NCBI RefSeq assembly: GCF_017565745.1
Contig: NZ_JAGDYM010000009.1
Span: forward strand, 124,001-188,000
DNA from: Leucobacter weissii
GTDB taxonomy: Bacteria; Actinomycetota; Actinomycetes; Actinomycetales; Microbacteriaceae
Reading direction: 5' to 3'
Length of the DNA stretch: 64,000 nt
Every line of letters begins with the position of its first letter. The first letter of the stretch is position 1. Below the pieces are notes generated by a model, which was given only the letters and a program-made list of their open reading frames with translations, was not told the DNA's origin and did no database searches. Below, piece after piece: positions 34,169 to 44,670 of this stretch. The position numbers and the translations under genes are program-made.

Positions 34169-35188
34169 CTACACTACCGCTTCGTCGGGCTCCTCCGCGC
34201 CGCTCTCGCTCTCAGCTCGCTCCCGGAGCTTCAGCACCCGGGCGTCGCTCTTCTTGATCTCGTCCTCGTGCTGACGCAGCTGCACGTACACGGGTGCGGC
34301 CACGAAAACCGTGGAATAGGCGGCGACGATGGTGCCGACGAAGATCGACAGCGAGATGTCGGTGAGGGTCTGGGCCCCGAGCCACAGTGCGCCGATGAAG
34401 AGGATCGCACCGGTCGGCAGGACGGCCACGACGGTCGTGTTGATCGAGCGAACCAGAGTCTGGTTGACCGCGAGATTCACCGATTCGCCGAAGGTTCGCC
34501 CGCTCGCTTCACCCGGTACGGCCGTGTTCTCGCGTATCTTGTCGAAGACGACCGTGGTGTCGTAGAGCGAGTAGCCCAGGACGGTGAGGAAGCCGATCAT
34601 CGCCGCAGGCGATATCTCGAAGCCGAACACCGCGTAGATACCCACCGTGATCACCAGCACGTCGATCACCCCGATGATCGCGGCGACCGACATCTTCCAG
34701 GTTCGGAAGTACAGGGCGAGGATCAAGAAGGTCAGCGCGAGGAAGATCGCCAGGCCCCAGAGCGACTGCCTGGTCACGTCCGCGCCCCAGCTCGGCCCGA
34801 TGAACGAGGCGCTGACGTCCGTCTCGCTCACCTGGAAGGCCTCTGCGAGGGCGGCGGTGACATCGCGGCTCTGCTGGTCGGTGAGCTGATTGGTCTGCAC
34901 TCGGAGCGTGCCGTCGCCGACCGTCACCACCTTCGTCGCCGCGCCCTCGACCACGGATTGCACCGTCGACGTCGCGAGCGCCTGATCACCCGTCGTCTCC
35001 TGCGAGACCGTGAACTGGGAACCGCCGGTGAACTCGACCGAGAACTGGATCGGCCGGAAGAAGGGCACGAGCACCGAGCCGACGACCAGGATCGCCGCGA
35101 TCAGGAACCACAGCCGACGACGCCCGACGAACGGAAAGGAGAGCTTCCCGGTGTACAGGTCATTGCCGAAGCTACTCATCGCACCCAT
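34169..35188 (-). CDS. secF: Protein-export membrane protein SecF
   Basis: A 339-aa partner of SecD that uses the proton gradient to help proteins leave the Sec channel. Six transmembrane helices are visible, with a large periplasmic loop between helices 1 and 2 (VEFTGGSQFTVSQETTGDQA; the FTGG motif is typical). Family motifs include VIDVLVITVGIYAVFGFEIS and TVLGYSLYDTTVVFDKIREN. The C-terminal tail is charged (LKLRERAESESGAEEPDEAV). ATG 35186-35188 overlaps the secD stop (TGATG). Confidence 0.96.
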   Translation of the reverse strand: MGAMSSFGNDLYTGKLSFPFVGRRRLWFLIAAILVVGSVLVPFFRPIQFSVEFTGGSQFTVSQETTGDQALATSTVQSVVEGAATKVVTVGDGTLRVQTNQLTDQQSRDVTAALAEAFQVSETDVSASFIGPSWGADVTRQSLWGLAIFLALTFLILALYFRTWKMSVAAIIGVIDVLVITVGIYAVFGFEISPAAMIGFLTVLGYSLYDTTVVFDKIRENTAVPGEASGRTFGESVNLAVNQTLVRSINTTVVAVLPTGAILFIGALWLGAQTLTDISLSIFVGTIVAAYSTVFVAAPVYVQLRQHEDEIKKSDARVLKLRERAESESGAEEPDEAVV

Positions 35189-37026
35189 CAATCGTTCCCA
35201 TCATCCGTAGAGACAGTCAAGCCGTCGCGTTTGCGTTCTGCCAGCGTCTGCCGCCGCTCCGCCTCTCCCCGAGAACGCTGAGCGCGCCGAGCCGTCGAGC
35301 CGCCCGTCGCGAGCACTGGAGTTCGGAACTGAGCACGCCCCTGGTACACGGCGCCGAGCGCCTGCGGGTCGAGGCCCGAGAGCGGATGCCCGGAACCGAA
35401 GAATCGGGTCCTGGCGAGGAGCTGCATCACCGGGTGGGTGAACACGACGAAGATCAGCACGTCGAGCACTGTGGTGAGACCGAGCGTGAACGCGAACCCC
35501 TTGACGGTCGAATCGGCGAGGATGTAGAGCACCACCGCCGCGAGGACGTTGATCGACTTGGAGATGAAGATCGTGCGCCGAGCCCTCTCCCAGCCCTTCT
35601 TCACGGCGCCTTCGATGGTCTTGCCCTCGCGCAGTTCGTCGCGTATTCGCTCGAAGTAGACGATGAAGGAGTCCGCCGTGAATCCGACCGTGACGATGAG
35701 TCCCGCGACACCCGCGAGCGAGAGACTGAAACCCATGCGCCAGGCCAGGATGCAGAGCGCGAGGTAGGTCAGAACGCCCATCACCGCCAGCGAGGCGATG
35801 ATGACGAAGCCGAGAACACGGTAGACGATGAGCGAGTACACGGCGACGAGCACGAGACCGATCAGGCCCGCGATCAGGCCGATCTGCAACTGCTGAGAAC
35901 CGAGGGTCGCGGAGATCGAGTTCGAACTCACCACCGTGAAGCCGATCGGCAGCGCGCCGAACTTGAGCTGATCGGCGAGCGCTTTCGCACTCTCCTGGGT
36001 GAAGCCGCCGGTGATCGAGGGGCGACCGTCGAGGATCTGCCCCTGCATCGCCGGAGCGGAGAGCACCCTGCCGTCGAGCACGAAGGCGAACTGATCGAGC
36101 GGCGACTCGGCGCCGTACATGCGCGTGCTGATTTCACCGAAGGTCTTGGTGCCCGCGTCGTCCAGTCTCATCTGCACGGCCCACTCGCCAGTGGTCGCAC
36201 CGGTCTGGGTGGTGACCATCTCGGCGACCGCATCGTCGATGGACTCGCCGCTGAGCTCCACCGGGCCGAGGATGTACTTGTAGCCGCCCTCATCGCAGGT
36301 GATGAAGGGGCGGTCGGCCGGTGCATCGCCCAGATCGGCGACCGACTCCAGCGTGCACTCGAAGGCGTCGAACTCGGCGAGCAGCCCCTCGGTGAGCCAG
36401 GCCTCGTCGTAGGCCGTATCCGGGATGGGATCCGGATCCACGTCGGAACGGTCCGAATCGCCTTCCTCGGCCTGGCCGGTGTTCTCGGCATCATCGGCAG
36501 CGGCGTCGCCCTCCGCCCCCTCCGACTCGGCGCCCTCCGCAGCATCGACATCCTCGGCTGCGTCGGTATCGTCTTCGCCCTCGACCACCGCGGCGTCCGA
36601 CTCGACGCCCTCCTCGTCGGTCCCGGCAACCCCCGGGGCGACGCTGAGCACAGGCCGGAAGTCCAGCTTCGCCGAGGCCTCGATCCGCTGTCGCGTCGCG
36701 TCATCGGCGGGTCCGGGAATGGAAACCGAGATGTTCTGCGCGCCCTCGGTCGTGATCTCGGCCTCGGCGAGGCCTGAGGCATCGACACGCTGGCGGATGA
36801 TCGAAACGGCCTGCTGCAGCTGCTCTCCGCTCACGGCTTCGCCGTCGGTCTGCTGCGCGGCCAACGTGATCTGGGTGCCGCCCTGCAGATCGAGAGCGAG
36901 CTTCGGCGCCAGGCTCGCCTCGCCACGGCTGATGCCGATGGCGAGAATGCCCGCGAACACCGCGACGATGATGAGGAGTGCGATGAGCGCGCGCCTGGCT
37001 TGCTTCACTGCGGGTGTGGACGCCAC
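35188..37026 (-). CDS. secD: Protein-export membrane protein SecD
   Basis: A 612-aa Sec accessory protein. Helix 1 (about 11-32) is followed by the periplasmic P1 region starting LALDLQGGTQITLAAQ. TLGSQQLQIGLIAGLIGLVL and the C-terminal five-helix bundle (FSLSLAGVAGLIVTVGFTAD, SFIVYFERIRDELREGKTI) are canonical. Residues about 136-204 form a highly acidic, Ala/Glu/Asp-rich insertion that interrupts P1. GTG 37024-37026 is the start, with AAGAAG about 8 nt upstream. It is followed by secF with a 1-bp overlap and preceded by yajC by 65 bp. Confidence 0.96.
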   Translation of the reverse strand: MASTPAVKQARRALIALLIIVAVFAGILAIGISRGEASLAPKLALDLQGGTQITLAAQQTDGEAVSGEQLQQAVSIIRQRVDASGLAEAEITTEGAQNISVSIPGPADDATRQRIEASAKLDFRPVLSVAPGVAGTDEEGVESDAAVVEGEDDTDAAEDVDAAEGAESEGAEGDAAADDAENTGQAEEGDSDRSDVDPDPIPDTAYDEAWLTEGLLAEFDAFECTLESVADLGDAPADRPFITCDEGGYKYILGPVELSGESIDDAVAEMVTTQTGATTGEWAVQMRLDDAGTKTFGEISTRMYGAESPLDQFAFVLDGRVLSAPAMQGQILDGRPSITGGFTQESAKALADQLKFGALPIGFTVVSSNSISATLGSQQLQIGLIAGLIGLVLVAVYSLIVYRVLGFVIIASLAVMGVLTYLALCILAWRMGFSLSLAGVAGLIVTVGFTADSFIVYFERIRDELREGKTIEGAVKKGWERARRTIFISKSINVLAAVVLYILADSTVKGFAFTLGLTTVLDVLIFVVFTHPVMQLLARTRFFGSGHPLSGLDPQALGAVYQGRAQFRTPVLATGGSTARRAQRSRGEAERRQTLAERKRDGLTVSTDDGND

Positions 37027-37091
37027 GGATCGACTTCTTTCTACTGCTCAGGATGATCACATGTCGCGGGGCCGAGCCCCGTCGACGCACT

Positions 37092-37499
37092 TCAGGCTTT
37101 TTCGGGCTTGCCCTCGTCGTCGGACTCCGGCTGTGCGGCCGACTCGGCCTCGCCCTGGGCGGTCGAGTCGCCCTCGCCCACGCGCTCTCCGAACTCCGGG
37201 TCGTCGTCGGGGGCGACCTCGTCGTCGGACGCATCGCTCTCGACCGGGGCGATGATCTGGCCGACCGCGTTCCGGTGCACGACGATCGTCGACGTCCCGC
37301 TGCGCACGGTGACGCGGTTGTCCTCCTCGTCCACCTCTTCGACCGTGCCGAAGATGCCGGACTGGAGCATCACCTCGGCACCCGGAACCAGATTGCTCTG
37401 CATCTCCTGCTGCGCCTGCTGCCGCTTCTTGCCGTTGCGGATCATGAAGATGATCAACACCGCGATCAGGCCGAACATGATGAGCGTCATCGGATCCAT
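37092..37499 (-). CDS. yajC: Preprotein translocase subunit YajC
   Basis: A 135-aa single-pass membrane protein accompanying SecDF. MDPMTLIMFGLIAVLIIFMI is the membrane helix, followed by RNGKKRQQAQQEMQSNLVPG and the conserved GAEVMLQSGIFGTVEEVDEE and VRSGTSTIVVHRNAVGQII. The last 50 residues are an acidic tail. The likely -10 TATAGT (37563-37568, minus strand) overlaps the ruvB stop codon and would give a leader of about 57 nt. Confidence 0.94.
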   Translation of the reverse strand: MDPMTLIMFGLIAVLIIFMIRNGKKRQQAQQEMQSNLVPGAEVMLQSGIFGTVEEVDEEDNRVTVRSGTSTIVVHRNAVGQIIAPVESDASDDEVAPDDDPEFGERVGEGDSTAQGEAESAAQPESDDEGKPEKA

Positions 37500-37562
37500 A
37501 AGGGTGGGACGATCCTTTCACAGGAGAGAACTCGAGTGCGCCGTGCGCGCACAACCCCTACG

Positions 37563-37568
37563 ACTATA
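37563..37568 (-). promoter_or_regulatory. Likely -10 element of the yajC-secD-secF-rel unit
   Basis: TATAGT on the minus strand, overlapping the ruvB stop codon. The 64-bp gap to yajC suggests a separate promoter rather than simple read-through. Confidence 0.35.
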
Positions 37569-38562
37569 GGGCATCGGGCAGGGGAATCCCGGTGTATTCC
37601 CAGCCACGCCTCGTCGCCACTCTGCCGCGCGGCGTGCGGCTGAGCAGACCGGTGCGCACCAGGAACGGTTCGACCACCGCCTCGATGGTCTCGGCCTCCT
37701 CCCCCACGGAGACCGCCAGCGTCGACAGGCCGACCGGACCGCCGCCGAAGCGCTCCACCACCGCCCGCAGGACCTCTCGATCGAGACGGTCCAGCCCGTG
37801 GGCGTCGACGTCGTAGAGACTGAGCGCCCGATGCACCGTGTCCTCGTCGCCCGGCACGCCGTGGACGAGGCTGTAGTCGCGCACCCGCCGAAGCAGGCGG
37901 TTCGCGATGCGCGGAGTGCCGCGGGAGCGGCTCGCGATCTCGGAGACGCCGGCCGCGGCGATGCCGAAATCGATCAGCGCCGCGGCGCGGCTCACCACCT
38001 GGGCGAGCTCGCCGTCGTCGTAGAACTCGAGATGCGCGGTGAAGCCGAAGCGATCGCGCAGCGGGTTCGGCAGCAGGCCGGATCGCGTCGTGGCCCCGAC
38101 CAGGGTGAAGGGGGCGAGCTCGAGCGGGATCGAGGTCGCCCCGGCCCCCTTGCCGACCATGATGTCGATCCGGAAGTCCTCCATCGCGAGGTAGAGCATC
38201 TCCTCGGCGCTGCGGGCCATCCGGTGGATCTCGTCGATGAACAGCACCTCCCCCGGCGTCAGCGCGGAGAGCACCGCGGCCAGATCCCCGGCGTGCTGGA
38301 TCGCCGGGCCGGAGGTCTGGTGCAGCGGCTTGCCGAGCTCCGTCGCGACGATCATCGACAGCGTGGTCTTGCCGAGCCCGGGCGGGCCGGCCAGCAGGAT
38401 GTGATCGGGAGTGCGCTGCTGCATCGTCGCGGCGTCGAGCAGCAGACGCAACTGACCGCGCACCTTGGTCTGGCCCACGAACTCCTCGAGCGAGGCCGGT
38501 CGGAGCGCCCCCTCGAAGCCGAGCTCGTTCGGCGAGACCCGCGGCGAGAGCTCGTCGGTCAT
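37564..38562 (-). CDS. ruvB: Holliday junction branch migration helicase RuvB
   Basis: A 332-aa AAA+ motor that drives branch migration with Ruv[21 protein letters not shown], Walker [19 protein letters not shown], Walker [11 protein letters not shown], sensor 1 [20 protein letters not shown] and the arginine-finger region are intact. The C-terminal winged helix ([20 protein letters not shown]) is complete. ATG 38560-38562 overlaps the ruvA stop (ATGA). Confidence 0.98.
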   Translation of the reverse strand: MTDELSPRVSPNELGFEGALRPASLEEFVGQTKVRGQLRLLLDAATMQQRTPDHILLAGPPGLGKTTLSMIVATELGKPLHQTSGPAIQHAGDLAAVLSALTPGEVLFIDEIHRMARSAEEMLYLAMEDFRIDIMVGKGAGATSIPLELAPFTLVGATTRSGLLPNPLRDRFGFTAHLEFYDDGELAQVVSRAAALIDFGIAAAGVSEIASRSRGTPRIANRLLRRVRDYSLVHGVPGDEDTVHRALSLYDVDAHGLDRLDREVLRAVVERFGGGPVGLSTLAVSVGEEAETIEAVVEPFLVRTGLLSRTPRGRVATRRGWEYTGIPLPDAL

Positions 38563-39227
38563 CGCCGCCCCCCCGAGGCCCCGCCGGCGCCCGGCGCCCG
38601 GGCCCCGCCGCGCGGCGCCTGGAGGAGCGCGAGAGCGGAGCGCAGCAGCCCCGCCTGATCCGCGGGCGCTCCGGCGTCGACGGCGTCCTGCACGGCCGTC
38701 TCGGCCTGCGCTTCCGCGTAGCCCAGCCCGATGAGCCCCTGGGTCACCAGCACCCGGGTGACGAGATCCTCGGATCCCGCCTTCCCGTCGGCGTCCGCCT
38801 CCGGGCCGAGACCCTCGTTCGCGAACCGCCGCGGATCCAGTTTTCCGCCGAGCTGGACGGCGATCAGCTTCGCCGTCTTCGGCCCGATACCGGACACCTT
38901 GCGGAAGGGCTTCTCGTCCTCCTGCGCCGCCGCCGCGGCGATCTGCGCGGGCGTCAGCTCGGTGAGCACGCCGAGCGCGCTGCGCGGACCGACGCCCGAG
39001 ACGCCGAGCAGGATGCCGAACACCTCGAGCTCCGACTCGCTCGCGAAGCCGAACAGCGTCAGCGAATCCTCGCGCACCACCAGCTGCGTGTGCAGAGCCA
39101 CCGGCTCTCCGGGATGCAGTCCCGGGATTCTGCCGGGCACCTCGACGCGCAGACCGACACCGCCGACGCCGACCACGACCCAGCCGGCCCCGGCCGACAG
39201 CACCTCACCGCGCACAGAAGCAATCAC
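38559..39227 (-). CDS. ruvA: Holliday junction DNA helicase subunit RuvA
   Basis: A 222-aa junction-binding protein. The N-terminal OB fold ([20 protein letters not shown]), two helix-hairpin-helix motifs ([15 protein letters not shown] and [16 protein letters not shown]) and the C-terminal RuvB-binding domain ([19 protein letters not shown]) are present. The extra C-terminal 25 residues are Gly/Ala/Arg-rich. GTG 39225-39227 lies exactly 6 nt after TAGGGT (39234-39239), so ruvAB is probably leaderless. ruvC is not upstream; leuA is. Confidence 0.97.
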   Translation of the reverse strand: MIASVRGEVLSAGAGWVVVGVGGVGLRVEVPGRIPGLHPGEPVALHTQLVVREDSLTLFGFASESELEVFGILLGVSGVGPRSALGVLTELTPAQIAAAAAQEDEKPFRKVSGIGPKTAKLIAVQLGGKLDPRRFANEGLGPEADADGKAGSEDLVTRVLVTQGLIGLGYAEAQAETAVQDAVDAGAPADQAGLLRSALALLQAPRGGARAPGAGGASGGRR

Positions 39228-39233
39228 ACGATC

Positions 39234-39239
39234 ACCCTA
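39234..39239 (-). promoter_or_regulatory. Likely -10 element of ruvA-ruvB
   Basis: TAGGGT on the minus strand, 6 nt before the ruvA GTG, the same spacing and hexamer as at trpE. Confidence 0.5.
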
Positions 39240-39372
39240 GAGCCGAGCCCAGACATCGCGCCCTGCGCCACGCCGGGCGTTCGAAGATATGTTCTAAGAT
39301 CTGCGGGCCCGGGACCGGCGCGGCAGCGGGCCGATCCCCACGAAGACGCTCGAGAAGTTCTCGAAACGCAGC

Positions 39373-39484
39373 GAGGGCGCGGGGATCGCGGTTTCGTCAC
39401 ATGAGCGGCTGAGCGGCGTGGCATGCTTGTCAGCCACGCCGCGAAGACGCTCCGGAGGGATGAGACCGCGATCCCCGCGTCCTC
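39373..39484. repeat. 112-bp nested double-hairpin element downstream of leuA
   Basis: The outer arms, 39373-39395 and 39462-39484, are 23 bp each with two mismatches that would be G-U pairs in RNA. The inner arms GCGGCGTGGC (39413-39422) and GCCACGCCGC (39433-39442) are a perfect 10-bp repeat with a 10-nt loop. It lies between the leuA stop (39509) and the ruvA promoter. It may be the leuA terminator, a structured RNA, or a mobile palindromic repeat. Confidence 0.65.
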
Positions 39485-39508
39485 GCGATCGCTCCAGGCG
39501 CCGACAAC

Positions 39509-41302
<1,794 letters not shown>

Positions 41303-41321
41303 CTATCGGCCAGCACAAACA

Positions 41322-41360
41322 CCGCGACGAGGGAGGCCTGAGGATTAGGACTCGTCGCGG
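41322..41360 (-). terminator. leuA attenuator terminator
   Basis: On the minus strand CCGCGACGAG (41351-41360) and CTCGTCGCGG (41322-41331) are perfectly complementary with a 19-nt loop, followed by TGTTTGTG. The first arm is formed by leader-peptide codons 10-13, so a ribosome held on the upstream Leu codons would mask it and let transcription reach leuA. Confidence 0.75.
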
Positions 41361-41389
41361 CGGCTAAGGAGAAGCGATCCGCACAGCAC
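41345..41389 (-). CDS. leuA leader peptide (LeuL-like), 14 codons
   Basis: The reading frame GTG-CTG-TGC-GGA-TCG-CTT-CTC-CTT then AGC-CGC-CGC-GAC-GAG-TCC-TAA encodes MLCGSLLLSRRDES. Four of 14 residues are Leu, three of them consecutive, written with CTT and CTC rather than the CTG/CTC usual at this G+C. The GTG start is exactly 6 nt after TATAGT (41396-41401), so the leader mRNA is probably leaderless. Codons 10-13 form the first arm of the terminator. Leu attenuators before leuA are known in actinobacteria; this peptide sequence is read directly here. Confidence 0.75.
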   Translation of the reverse strand: MLCGSLLLSRRDES

Positions 41390-41395
41390 GATCTC

Positions 41396-41401
41396 ACTAT
41401 A
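41396..41401 (-). promoter_or_regulatory. -10 element of the leu leader/leuA transcript
   Basis: TATAGT on the minus strand, 6 nt before the leader-peptide GTG. It is one of the best -10 matches in the window. No clear -35. Confidence 0.6.
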
Positions 41402-41511
41402 GCAGGAGCCGGGGCTCCCCCACGCGAGCCCTCCCCGCGCCCGTGGACGCGAGCCGCCCTTCCGTCGGATCGCAACGGGCCGTTCGGGCCCACACTCGGG
41501 GCCCGGCGAAG

Positions 41512-41517
41512 TACGCT
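41512..41517 (+). promoter_or_regulatory. Likely -10 element of the DUF2207 gene
   Basis: TACGCT, 6 nt before ATG 41524. Confidence 0.45.
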
Positions 41518-41523
41518 GGACGC

Positions 41524-43326
41524 ATGCGGAGAATCTGGTCGACGTTGCTGCTCGCACTCGCCGTCGTCTGGACGGGGGCGGCGCTGGGCGCCGCCGCGCC
41601 CGCCCGGGCCGACGTGCAGGACTTCAGCTACGACAGCTGGCACGTGGAATACGAGGTCGGCGTCGACGAGAGCGGACGTGCGCTCGCGCACGTCACCGAG
41701 ACCCTGGTCGCGCGCTTCCCCGACTTCGACCAGAACAAGGGCCTCGTGCGCGGTCTGCCGCTCGACTACCAGGGCACCTCGACCGATCCCCGTGATTTTC
41801 GGGTGACCGACGAGAACGGCAGGGCGGTGCCGTTCTGGACCGAGAAGGACGGCGGCTTCATCGCGGTGCTCACCGGCGACGACGACTACGTGCACGGGGT
41901 GCAGACCTACGTCATCAGCTACACGCTGAGCGATGTGATCCTCGCGCGCGACGACGGCACCGCCGATGAGTTCTACTGGGATCTCACCGACTTCGAGCAT
42001 CAGCAGTCGATTGCCGCCTTCACCGCTGAGATCCGCTTCTCCTCCGAGCTCGCGGCGAAGCTCGACGGCAACGCGCGCTGCTACTCCGGCACGGCGAATT
42101 CCCGCGACGAGTGCTCCATCGCGCGGGCCGGAGACGAGGCGTCCTACACGATTCCGCCGATCCCGTTGAGCCGTTTCGAGGGGGTCACGGTGGCGATCGG
42201 GCTCGAGCCCGGAAGCGTCGCCCAGCCCTTCGCCCGCGAGCACGGCGGCGTGCTCGACGGGCTCCCCCTCGCCCTGGGCGGAGCGGCTGCTGCGACGGCG
42301 GTGGCCTCCGCGGCCGTCGCGGGATCGATGCGGCGCAAGCGCAGAGTCGGCCGCGGCACGATCGTCGCGCAGTACGACGTACCGTCTTCGCTGCCCCCGC
42401 TGCTCGCCGCGCCCATCGCGGGCGCGCCGGGCCCCGCCGTCTCCGCCCAGATCGTGCACCTCGCGGTCAACGGAGCGCTCAGGATCGAGGAGGGCGAACC
42501 CGAGCGGACTCTCCTCAGCACGAAGGCCGGCAGGCCCCGGCTTCGCCTGCTCGACCCCACGCTGGCGGCGGATCAGCTCGACGCGCAGATGGTCGACGCG
42601 CTCTTCGCGTCCGGCGAGGCGGGTGCCCAGTTCACCGTGCCCGGGCAGAGCGAGAAGTTCGCAGAGCAGATGGGCGCGCTGGCCGAGGCCGGGAAGAAGG
42701 CGGCACAGGATCGCGGCTACTTCGAACGGGAGTACAGCCCGGTGGCGCGGATCCTCGGCTTCGTCTCGCTCGGGCTCGTCGTGCTGTCCGGGATCGTGAT
42801 CGCCTTCGTGCTCGCCTCCCGCGAGACGATGACTCCCGCGATCGGCATCGTTCTGGCGGCACTGGCGCTGCTGTTCGCCTTCGGCGGCGTCTGGAAGCAC
42901 CGGGTGCACACCCGCCAGGGCGCCGAGGCCCGCGAGTACCTGGAGGGCGTGCGCGAGTTCATCCGGGTCGCCGAGGCGGACCGTCTGCGGATGCTCCAGT
43001 CCTACGAAGGGGCCGAACGGAAGAGCGACGGCACCGTGGACGTGATCCACGTCTACGAGAAGCTGCTGCCCTACGCGATCCTGTTCAAACTCGAGAAGCA
43101 GTGGGGCAAGGTGCTCGAGGTGAAGTACGCGGAGCACGGCGGCTACGTGCCGCTCTGGTACCCGGCCGTCGCGGCCCACGGCATCGGTGCCTTCGACAGC
43201 ACGATCTCGCAGTTCACGAGTTCGCTGCAGTCCTCGGCCAGCTACACGTCGAGCAGTTCCGGCGGTTCCGGCGGCGGCGGGTTCAGCGGCGGCGGAGGCG
43301 GCGGCGGGTTCAGCGGCGGCCGCTGA
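41524..43326 (+). CDS. DUF2207 family membrane protein
   Basis: A 600-aa membrane protein of unknown function. A signal peptide (RRIWSTLLLALAVVWTGAAL, cleavage near ARADV) leads an extracellular beta-rich domain (about 30-235; DFSYDSWHVEYEVGVDESGR, FYWDLTDFEHQQSIAAFTAE). A helix near 245-265 crosses the membrane to a domain with a winged-helix-like part (VSAQIVHLAVNGALRIEEGE). Two more helices follow near 415-435 and 440-458. The tail is Ser/Gly-rich (GGSGGGGFSGGGGGGGFSGG), a hallmark of the family. ATG 41524 has TACGCT 6 nt upstream. It ends 2 bp before the convergent DUF5684-like gene. Confidence 0.85.
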   Translation: MRRIWSTLLLALAVVWTGAALGAAAPARADVQDFSYDSWHVEYEVGVDESGRALAHVTETLVARFPDFDQNKGLVRGLPLDYQGTSTDPRDFRVTDENGRAVPFWTEKDGGFIAVLTGDDDYVHGVQTYVISYTLSDVILARDDGTADEFYWDLTDFEHQQSIAAFTAEIRFSSELAAKLDGNARCYSGTANSRDECSIARAGDEASYTIPPIPLSRFEGVTVAIGLEPGSVAQPFAREHGGVLDGLPLALGGAAAATAVASAAVAGSMRRKRRVGRGTIVAQYDVPSSLPPLLAAPIAGAPGPAVSAQIVHLAVNGALRIEEGEPERTLLSTKAGRPRLRLLDPTLAADQLDAQMVDALFASGEAGAQFTVPGQSEKFAEQMGALAEAGKKAAQDRGYFEREYSPVARILGFVSLGLVVLSGIVIAFVLASRETMTPAIGIVLAALALLFAFGGVWKHRVHTRQGAEAREYLEGVREFIRVAEADRLRMLQSYEGAERKSDGTVDVIHVYEKLLPYAILFKLEKQWGKVLEVKYAEHGGYVPLWYPAVAAHGIGAFDSTISQFTSSLQSSASYTSSSSGGSGGGGFSGGGGGGGFSGGR

Positions 43327-43328
43327 AC

Positions 43329-43697
43329 TCAGGCTCGGCGCGTGTACTTCGCGTCGCCGAAGCCGATGATGAAGAAGCCGATGAACTGGAACAGCCAGAG
43401 CAGGAAGAACGAGAAGACCCCTCCCTTGCCGAAGCGCTCGCCGAGACGGATCGCCACGAGGATCGCGAACACGATGTTCACGATCGGGATGAGGTAGAGC
43501 AGCGTCAGCCAGCCCGAGTAGCCGGCGATCTTGACGATGACGACGACGTTGACGATGGGGATGATGGCCAGCCAGCCGGGGTAGCCGGCCTTCGTGAACA
43601 CCTTCCAGGCCGCGATGACCCAGATCACGTAGAAGACGAGGTAGAAGATCGAGGTCGTTCCGGAGTACAGGGCGGTGAGCGATTCGTTGTAGTCCAT
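43329..43697 (-). CDS. DUF5684-like four-helix membrane protein
   Basis: A 122-aa protein with four hydrophobic segments (about 10-32, 40-56, 58-80, 90-112). The repeated motif KAGYPGWLAIIPIVNVVVIV / IAGYSGWLTLLYLIPIVNIV is typical of small membrane proteins annotated as DUF5684 or signal-peptidase-like. Function unknown. ATG 43695-43697 lies 7 nt after TATGCT (43705-43710). It is encoded 82 bp downstream of era on the same strand but probably has its own promoter. Confidence 0.75.
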   Translation of the reverse strand: MDYNESLTALYSGTTSIFYLVFYVIWVIAAWKVFTKAGYPGWLAIIPIVNVVVIVKIAGYSGWLTLLYLIPIVNIVFAILVAIRLGERFGKGGVFSFFLLWLFQFIGFFIIGFGDAKYTRRA

Positions 43698-43779
43698 GCG
43701 TTCAAGCATACGCACCGGATCACACGACGTACATAGCAATTTCAGGGCAGGCTCGCACCCGATGGCGTCGCCCGGTCGC

Positions 43780-44670
43780 TCAGAACCCGAAACGGCCGAG
43801 CGCCTTCGGATCCCGCTGCCAGTCCTTCGCCACCTTCACCCGCAGCGAGAGGTAGACGCGGCGCCCGAGCAGACCCTCGATCTCGCGGCGCGCGCGCTCG
43901 CCGAGATCGCGCAGATAGGAGCCTCCCCTGCCGATCACGATGCCCTTCTGGCTGTCGCGTTCGACGTAGACGCTGGCGTAGATCTCGAGCAGCCCTTCCC
44001 GCTCCTCGCGATCGTCGACGGTCACCGCGAGCGAGTGCGGCAACTCCTCGCGAGCGCCCTCGAGCGCGGCCTCGCGGATCAGCTCGGCGATCCGGTCGTC
44101 CTCGCGCTCCTCCGTTCGCGTGCCGGCGTCGTACAGCGGGGGCGACTCGGGCATCAGGCGGAGCAGCTCGTCCGCGAGCAGATCGAGCTGGTCGCGCGTC
44201 ACCGCGGAGATCGGGATGACCGAGTCCCATTCCCGCAGCGCGCCGAGCTGGGTCAGCTGCTCGATGATCTCGTTCTTGGAGGCCTCATCGGTCTTGGTGA
44301 GGATCGCGACCTTCTTCGCACGGGGGAAGTCGTCGAGCCGCTCGTTGATGAAGCGATCGCCGGGTCCGAGCTTCTCGTTCGCCGGGACGCAGAATCCGAT
44401 CACGTCGACGTCGCCGAGCGTCGCCTCGACCAGCGCGTTGAGCCGCTCGCCGAGGAGGGTGCGCGGCCGATGGATGCCCGGCGTATCGACGATGACGAGC
44501 TGGCCGTCCGTCCGATGCACCACGCCGCGGATGGTGCGTCTGGTCGTCTGCGGCTTGGGACTCGTGATGGCGATCTTCTCGCCGACCAGCGCGTTGGTCA
44601 GCGTCGACTTGCCCGCGTTCGGCCGTCCGACGAACGACACGAACCCCGCGCGGAACGGCGTGTCCGTCAT
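43780..44670 (-). CDS. era: GTPase Era
   Basis: A 296-aa GTPase needed for 16S rRNA maturation and 30S assembly. G1 GRPNAGKSTLTNAL, effector TTRRT, G3 VDTPGIHRP, G4 LTKTDEAS and the C-terminal KH domain (ERDSQKGIVIGRGGSYLRDL) are intact. The start ATG 44668-44670 overlaps the CNNM stop (ATGA). It is the last gene of the HIT-phoH-ybeY-CNNM-era run. Confidence 0.97.
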   Translation of the reverse strand: MTDTPFRAGFVSFVGRPNAGKSTLTNALVGEKIAITSPKPQTTRRTIRGVVHRTDGQLVIVDTPGIHRPRTLLGERLNALVEATLGDVDVIGFCVPANEKLGPGDRFINERLDDFPRAKKVAILTKTDEASKNEIIEQLTQLGALREWDSVIPISAVTRDQLDLLADELLRLMPESPPLYDAGTRTEEREDDRIAELIREAALEGAREELPHSLAVTVDDREEREGLLEIYASVYVERDSQKGIVIGRGGSYLRDLGERARREIEGLLGRRVYLSLRVKVAKDWQRDPKALGRFGF

